Source of the DNA: Klebsiella pneumoniae
Lineage (GTDB): Bacteria > Verrucomicrobiota > Verrucomicrobiia > Limisphaerales > SXTU01
Direction: 5' to 3'
Length of the DNA: 64,000 bases
Assembly (NCBI GenBank): GCA_943330855.2
Contig: CALQJI020000014.1
Span: 1-64,000 of the forward strand
Shown here piece by piece: positions 60,601 through 64,000 of this stretch (positions within the stretch are counted from its first letter, which is position 1; each line of letters opens with the position of its first letter). The translations under genes were made by a program, and so were the position numbers. The notes under the pieces were generated by a model. It was given only the letters and a program-made list of their open reading frames with translations. It made no database searches and was not told where the DNA came from.

Positions 60601-60757
60601 GTGCTCAAGCGCCGACGGCTGGGTGTTCCGAGCCATTCAGCAAGTGCCCCACAGTGCGCCTCCGCATCACTTCAGACAAGGAGCGAACGCCCTACCCTCA
60701 TCTTCTGCGCCTTTGCGTTGAAACCCGCCGCCGACTTGCGTTTAACTCCCCGCGCTC

Positions 60758-62674
60758 ATGTGCGCCATCACCGGCATCGTCCACTTCGACCGTCGCCCCA
60801 TCGCGGAATCCGAACTCGTCACCATGCGCGACGTGATGGTCAACCGGGGCCCCGAGCACGGCGGCCAGTGGCTCGGCGGCCACGCGGCCCTCGGCCATCG
60901 GCGGCTCCGCATCATTGACCTCTCCCCGCTCGGCAACCAGCCGATGACCAACGAGGACAGCACCGTCTGGGTCACGTTCAACGGCGAGATTTACAACTTC
61001 CACGCGCTGCGGAAGGAGCTGGAAGCCCGGGGCCACCAGTTCCGCTCCCACTCCGACACCGAGGTCATCGTCCACGGCTTCGAGGAATGGGGCGAGGGTG
61101 TCGTCGCGCGCATGGACGGGATGTTCGCCATCGGCATCTGGGACACGCGCAGGGACACGCTGCTGCTCGCCACCGACCGCTTCGGGAAGAAACCGCTGTT
61201 CTACTCGCACCACGGCGCGACCGTCCGCTTCGCCTCCGACAGCAAGGCCTTCTGGTCGCTACCCGGCGCGCAGCTCACGGTGAACCACGCGGCCATTGAC
61301 TGCTACCTGCACCACCTCGCCGTCACCACCGACCACACGATTTACAACGATGTCAGCAAGCTCCCCCCCGCGCACTTCAAAGTCTTCGAGCGCGCCAGCT
61401 CCGGCGAAGTCCGCGCCCGCGAGGTGCGTTACTGGCAGCCGAACTTCCGCGACAAAATCAACGTCACCGAGGCCGAGGCGCTGGAACGGATTGACGCCGC
61501 GCTGATGGAAGCCGTGCGCAAACGTATGATTGCCGACGTGCCCCTCGGCGCGTTCCTCAGCGGCGGCGTGGACAGCAGCCTGGTCGTCGCGATGATGAGC
61601 CAGCTCTCCAGCAAGCCGGTGAAAACCTTCAGCATCGGCTTCGAAGAACAGGACTTCTCCGAGCTGGAATACTCCGACGCCGTCGCCGCGCGTTACAAAA
61701 CCGAACACCAGCAAATCCGCCTCAAGCCCGACGTGCTCGAAATCCTCCCGTCGCTCGTGTGGGAATACGGCGAACCCTTCGCCGACTCCTCCGCCATCCC
61801 CACCTACTACGTCTCAAAGGCCGCGAAGGAGTTCGTCACCGTCGCGCTCACCGGCGACGGCGGCGATGAACTCTTCGGCGGCTACGACATCGCGCGCGCC
61901 TCCTTCCATGCGATGCGCTACGACGCCTTCATGCCGGGCTTCGTGCGCGGCCCGTTGGAAGACTGGCTCTTCGCCGCCGAGCGCACCGGCTTCGCCCAAA
62001 AACTAAAAACCCTCGCCACGCACGCCAGCCCCGACCCCGCGCGCCGCCACGGCTACTCGATGGCCTTCAACCAGCGCCAGCGCGAGGCCCTCTACACCGA
62101 CAGCTTCCGCGCGAGCCTTGGCGCGCACCGCCCGTGGCACATCTACGAGCGGCACGCCGCCGCGATGGCCGAGCTGAACCTCCTCGACCAAAACCTCTAC
62201 CACGTCCTCATGGCGCGCCTGTCCAACGACTACCTCGTGAAGGTGGACGTGGCCTCGATGAAGGTCGCCCTCGAGCTCCGCAGCCCCTTCCTCGACACCG
62301 ACCTCTGCGCGCTCTCCAGCTCCCTCGACCCGTTGCTCAAAGTGAAAGGCGGTGTGCAAAAGTATCTGCCCAAGAAACTCGCCGAGCGCTACCTGCCTTG
62401 GGAAGTCATCTACCGCCCGAAGAAAGGATTTAGTCTCCCCCTGAAACACTGGCTCCGCACCGACCTCGCCCCCGTGCTGAACCGGATGCTCCCCGACGGC
62501 AACCTCGTGAAGTCCGGCTGGTTCAAGAAGTCTGAAATCCAGCGTCTCATCGCCGAGCACACGAGCGGCGCGGCGCAACACACCCACCGCCTCTGGTCCC
62601 TGCTCTGGCTCGAACTCTGGCACCGCATCTTCATCGAGCGCTCAATGACGGGGCGGGAAAACCTACGCACGTAG
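60758..62674 (+). CDS. asnB: Asparagine synthase (glutamine-hydrolysing)
   Basis: 638 residues. The N-terminal nucleophile C2 (MCAITGIVHFD) and the class II glutaminase domain (NRGPEHGG, LGHRRLRIIDLSPLGNQPM, FNGEIYNFHALR, DTEVIVHGFEEWG) precede the synthase domain with the ATP-pyrophosphatase P-loop SGGVDSSLV near residue 267 and LTGDGGDELFGGYD. It makes asparagine from aspartate, ATP and glutamine. Family members also act as amidotransferases in surface polysaccharide or exosortase gene sets; no such partner is visible beside it. The C-terminal residues (ENLRT) are encoded at the edge of a palindrome. Confidence 0.93.
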   Translation: MCAITGIVHFDRRPIAESELVTMRDVMVNRGPEHGGQWLGGHAALGHRRLRIIDLSPLGNQPMTNEDSTVWVTFNGEIYNFHALRKELEARGHQFRSHSDTEVIVHGFEEWGEGVVARMDGMFAIGIWDTRRDTLLLATDRFGKKPLFYSHHGATVRFASDSKAFWSLPGAQLTVNHAAIDCYLHHLAVTTDHTIYNDVSKLPPAHFKVFERASSGEVRAREVRYWQPNFRDKINVTEAEALERIDAALMEAVRKRMIADVPLGAFLSGGVDSSLVVAMMSQLSSKPVKTFSIGFEEQDFSELEYSDAVAARYKTEHQQIRLKPDVLEILPSLVWEYGEPFADSSAIPTYYVSKAAKEFVTVALTGDGGDELFGGYDIARASFHAMRYDAFMPGFVRGPLEDWLFAAERTGFAQKLKTLATHASPDPARRHGYSMAFNQRQREALYTDSFRASLGAHRPWHIYERHAAAMAELNLLDQNLYHVLMARLSNDYLVKVDVASMKVALELRSPFLDTDLCALSSSLDPLLKVKGGVQKYLPKKLAERYLPWEVIYRPKKGFSLPLKHWLRTDLAPVLNRMLPDGNLVKSGWFKKSEIQRLIAEHTSGAAQHTHRLWSLLWLELWHRIFIERSMTGRENLRT

Positions 62675-62742
62675 GAGACGACGTGAGGAGTCTCTAACTT
62701 CCTTGGCGGAAACGAGTGAGCCTCCTCACGTCGTCACCTACG
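62670..62742. repeat. Palindrome after asnB, first of two
   Basis: CGTAGGAGACGACGTGAGGA (62670-62689, plus G) is mirrored with one mismatch at 62722-62742. It starts 4 nt before the asnB stop and may serve as its terminator. Confidence 0.88.
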
Positions 62743-62748
62743 GAAATG

Positions 62749-62841
62749 CGGCGCTGAAACCGCCGCAGTCCAAACGCTGGCGCGACCTCCCACAGCCTCC
62801 GGCCTCGCGAAGCGTCTGGACTGCGGCGGCTTCAGCGCCGC
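62749..62841. repeat. Palindrome after asnB, second of two
   Basis: CGGCGCTGAAACCGCCGCAG and TCCAAACGCT (62749-62778) are mirrored by AGCGTCTGGACTGCGGCGGC and TTCAGCGCCGC (62811-62841). Only 6 nt separate it from the first palindrome. Confidence 0.88.
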
Positions 62842-62876
62842 TTTCGCGCGCGACCAAACCGAGAACGACAACCCAT

Positions 62877-64000
62877 TCACCGCGCCGCCGTCACTCGCTC
62901 GGACTTCACTTCCAGCCCAGCCCAGTGAGCGAACTCGAAGCTCCAGCCGTTCGCCGCGTTCTCCAGCCGGAGCGTCACCTTCTGTCCGGCAAGCGGGGTG
63001 AGGTCCACGGTCACGGGGTGCCAGACTTCGCTGCCGTGGCGGGCGATGAGGTGCTTGTGCAACGGCTTGCCGTTGGCGAGGACGCGGAGCTCCCAGTCGC
63101 TTTTCTCGTGCGCGGCGACGAGGAACTTCAGCGTGGTCTTATGGCCGGCTGGAATCGTCAACTCGCGTTCGAGCACGGCGGGTTTCTCGCGGTCGAAGGG
63201 GTGCGTGAGCAGGACGTTTCGTTGGCCGGCGAACTCAACCAGCTTCGCGGGCGTGCCCTCGAAGTCCGGGGCGATGACGCGCCACTCCGGGTTCCACAGC
63301 GCCACGGACTCGTGGTCAATGGCGGCAGCTTTCTTCGCGGGCGGCTTCGGAGCGTCGGCACCGTGGCCGCTGTCGTTCTTCCAACTGAACGGCGCTTTGT
63401 CGCCGGGCGGGTTCAGGAGGTAGGCGATGAGGTTGCGGAAGTCGGCGTCGGGCATTTGCTCCAGACCCTCGGCCATCACGCTCAACTCGCTCACGCGCAG
63501 CTTGGCGATGTCGCTCTTGGCCACCACGTCTTCCTTCGGCCCGGCGCTCAGGAGGCGCACGCGCGTGTCGGTGTTCTCGACCATCCGCCCGCTCACGCTG
63601 CGGTCGTCCTTGGTCGTTATCTCCACCATCTCGTAGCCCGCGCCGATGATTTGGTTCGGGTCAATGATGTTGGCCAGCAGCGCATCCAGGCTGCTGCGGC
63701 CCACGCCCGTCAGGTCGGGACCGATGTCCGCGCCCTCGCCGTGGAGCTTGTGGCAGGTGAAACAAATCTTCTTTGCGACCTCGTGACCGGCCTTCAAATC
63801 CGGCTGGCCCTTCGCGCCGAGAATCATGTCCTTCTTCGCGGCGATGAGTTTCAGCTTGTCCGCGTTCGCATCGCGCACGCGGCCGAAGATGGCGGTGGCG
63901 CGCTTGGCGAGCATCCCGTAATCCGCCTCGCTGCGCGTGAGCGTGCGGATGGTGGCGGCGGGAATGTCGCTGGCGAGAATGCGCTTCTGCTCCAGCTCGC
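62877..64000 (-). CDS. PVC-type c-type cytochrome protein, C-terminal part, cut by the window edge
   Basis: The frame is open to 64000 with no start, so the gene continues beyond the window; about 373 residues are visible. The visible part has a TIGR02603-type cytochrome (CFTCH in GHEVAKKICFTCHKLHGEGA, IGPDLTGVGRSS, IIDPNQIIGAGYEMV, KSDIAKLRVSELSVMAEGLE, FRNLIAYLLNP) followed by a C-terminal beta-rich domain (NVLLTHPFDREKPAVLEREL, LRLENAANGWSFEFAHWAGL) resembling carbohydrate-binding jelly rolls. Likely partner architecture to the 51943-56397 protein: dehydrogenase-like half upstream, haem domain downstream. Exported by inference. Confidence 0.85.
   Translation of the reverse strand, partial: ELEQKRILASDIPAATIRTLTRSEADYGMLAKRATAIFGRVRDANADKLKLIAAKKDMILGAKGQPDLKAGHEVAKKICFTCHKLHGEGADIGPDLTGVGRSSLDALLANIIDPNQIIGAGYEMVEITTKDDRSVSGRMVENTDTRVRLLSAGPKEDVVAKSDIAKLRVSELSVMAEGLEQMPDADFRNLIAYLLNPPGDKAPFSWKNDSGHGADAPKPPAKKAAAIDHESVALWNPEWRVIAPDFEGTPAKLVEFAGQRNVLLTHPFDREKPAVLERELTIPAGHKTTLKFLVAAHEKSDWELRVLANGKPLHKHLIARHGSEVWHPVTVDLTPLAGQKVTLRLENAANGWSFEFAHWAGLEVKSERVTAAR

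Noticed and set aside
58948-60918. Plus-strand frame opposite the TPR-redoxin gene
   Set aside because: Antisense, low-complexity arginine-rich; overlaps asnB start as well.

Overview
The window looks like a chromosomal piece of a GC-rich Verrucomicrobiota bacterium, most likely of the Pedosphaera/Limisphaerales kind. The evidence is three DUF1501 proteins, two PSD1/planctomycete-cytochrome proteins, a DUF1800 protein, two PVC-type c-type cytochrome/dehydrogenase proteins, a PEP-CTERM protein and a type II pseudopilin-like protein, together with a Gram-negative outer-membrane protein and a standard bacterial rpoBC/str cluster. This placement is inference from gene content; no 16S rRNA gene is present.

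Layout. 1-2860: a CHASE/PAS/GAF membrane sensor that ends inside its GAF domain. 3554-8315: a DUF1800, DUF1501 and DNRLRE/PEP-CTERM operon, the last two genes overlapping by GTGA. 8318-8750: rpsT with its own promoter and terminator. 8886-13434: a PSD1 cytochrome gene overlapping a DUF1501 gene. 13435-15525: a secreted pseudopilin-like gene between dispersed palindromes. 15526-17278: a UbiA-type prenyltransferase and a hexapeptide transferase. 17363-22469: a second DUF1501/PSD1 pair split by a VapBC toxin-antitoxin module. 22598-31327: an outer-membrane protein, a processive GT2 glycosyltransferase with a HEAT protein, a Gfo/Idh/MocA oxidoreductase, an enolase-superfamily enzyme and a TMTC-like membrane/TPR protein. 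31478-47750 (minus strand): tRNA-Thr, tuf, tRNA-Trp, tRNA-Ser, secE, nusG, rplK, rplA, rplJ, rplL, rpoB, rpoC, rpsL, rpsG, fusA, closed by a strong terminator. 48017-51673: a CBM9-like, TPR and BatA/VWA operon. 51943-64000: a 1484-residue cytochrome/dehydrogenase protein, a sugar isomerase/epimerase, an unknown gene, a TPR/redoxin protein, asnB and a second cytochrome gene cut by the window edge.

The most striking signal is a layer of repeats that standard gene calling does not explain. Short tandem arrays, nearly all with a unit of 7 nt (also 8 nt and 21 nt), and larger imperfect palindromes occur both between genes and in frame inside genes. The two PSD1 paralogues carry the same heptamer arrays (GGTCAGC, AATCGGC) at the same two protein positions, and different octamer arrays at a third shared position. 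A heptamer array encodes the same heptapeptide in all three forward frames, so a stop-free unit is open in every frame; this may explain why such arrays survive inside genes. The 1484-residue cytochrome protein contains a mirrored 21-mer array, a long REP-like palindrome, a shorter palindrome and a heptamer array. I regard this repeat system, whose mechanism is unknown to me, as the best candidate for something undescribed.
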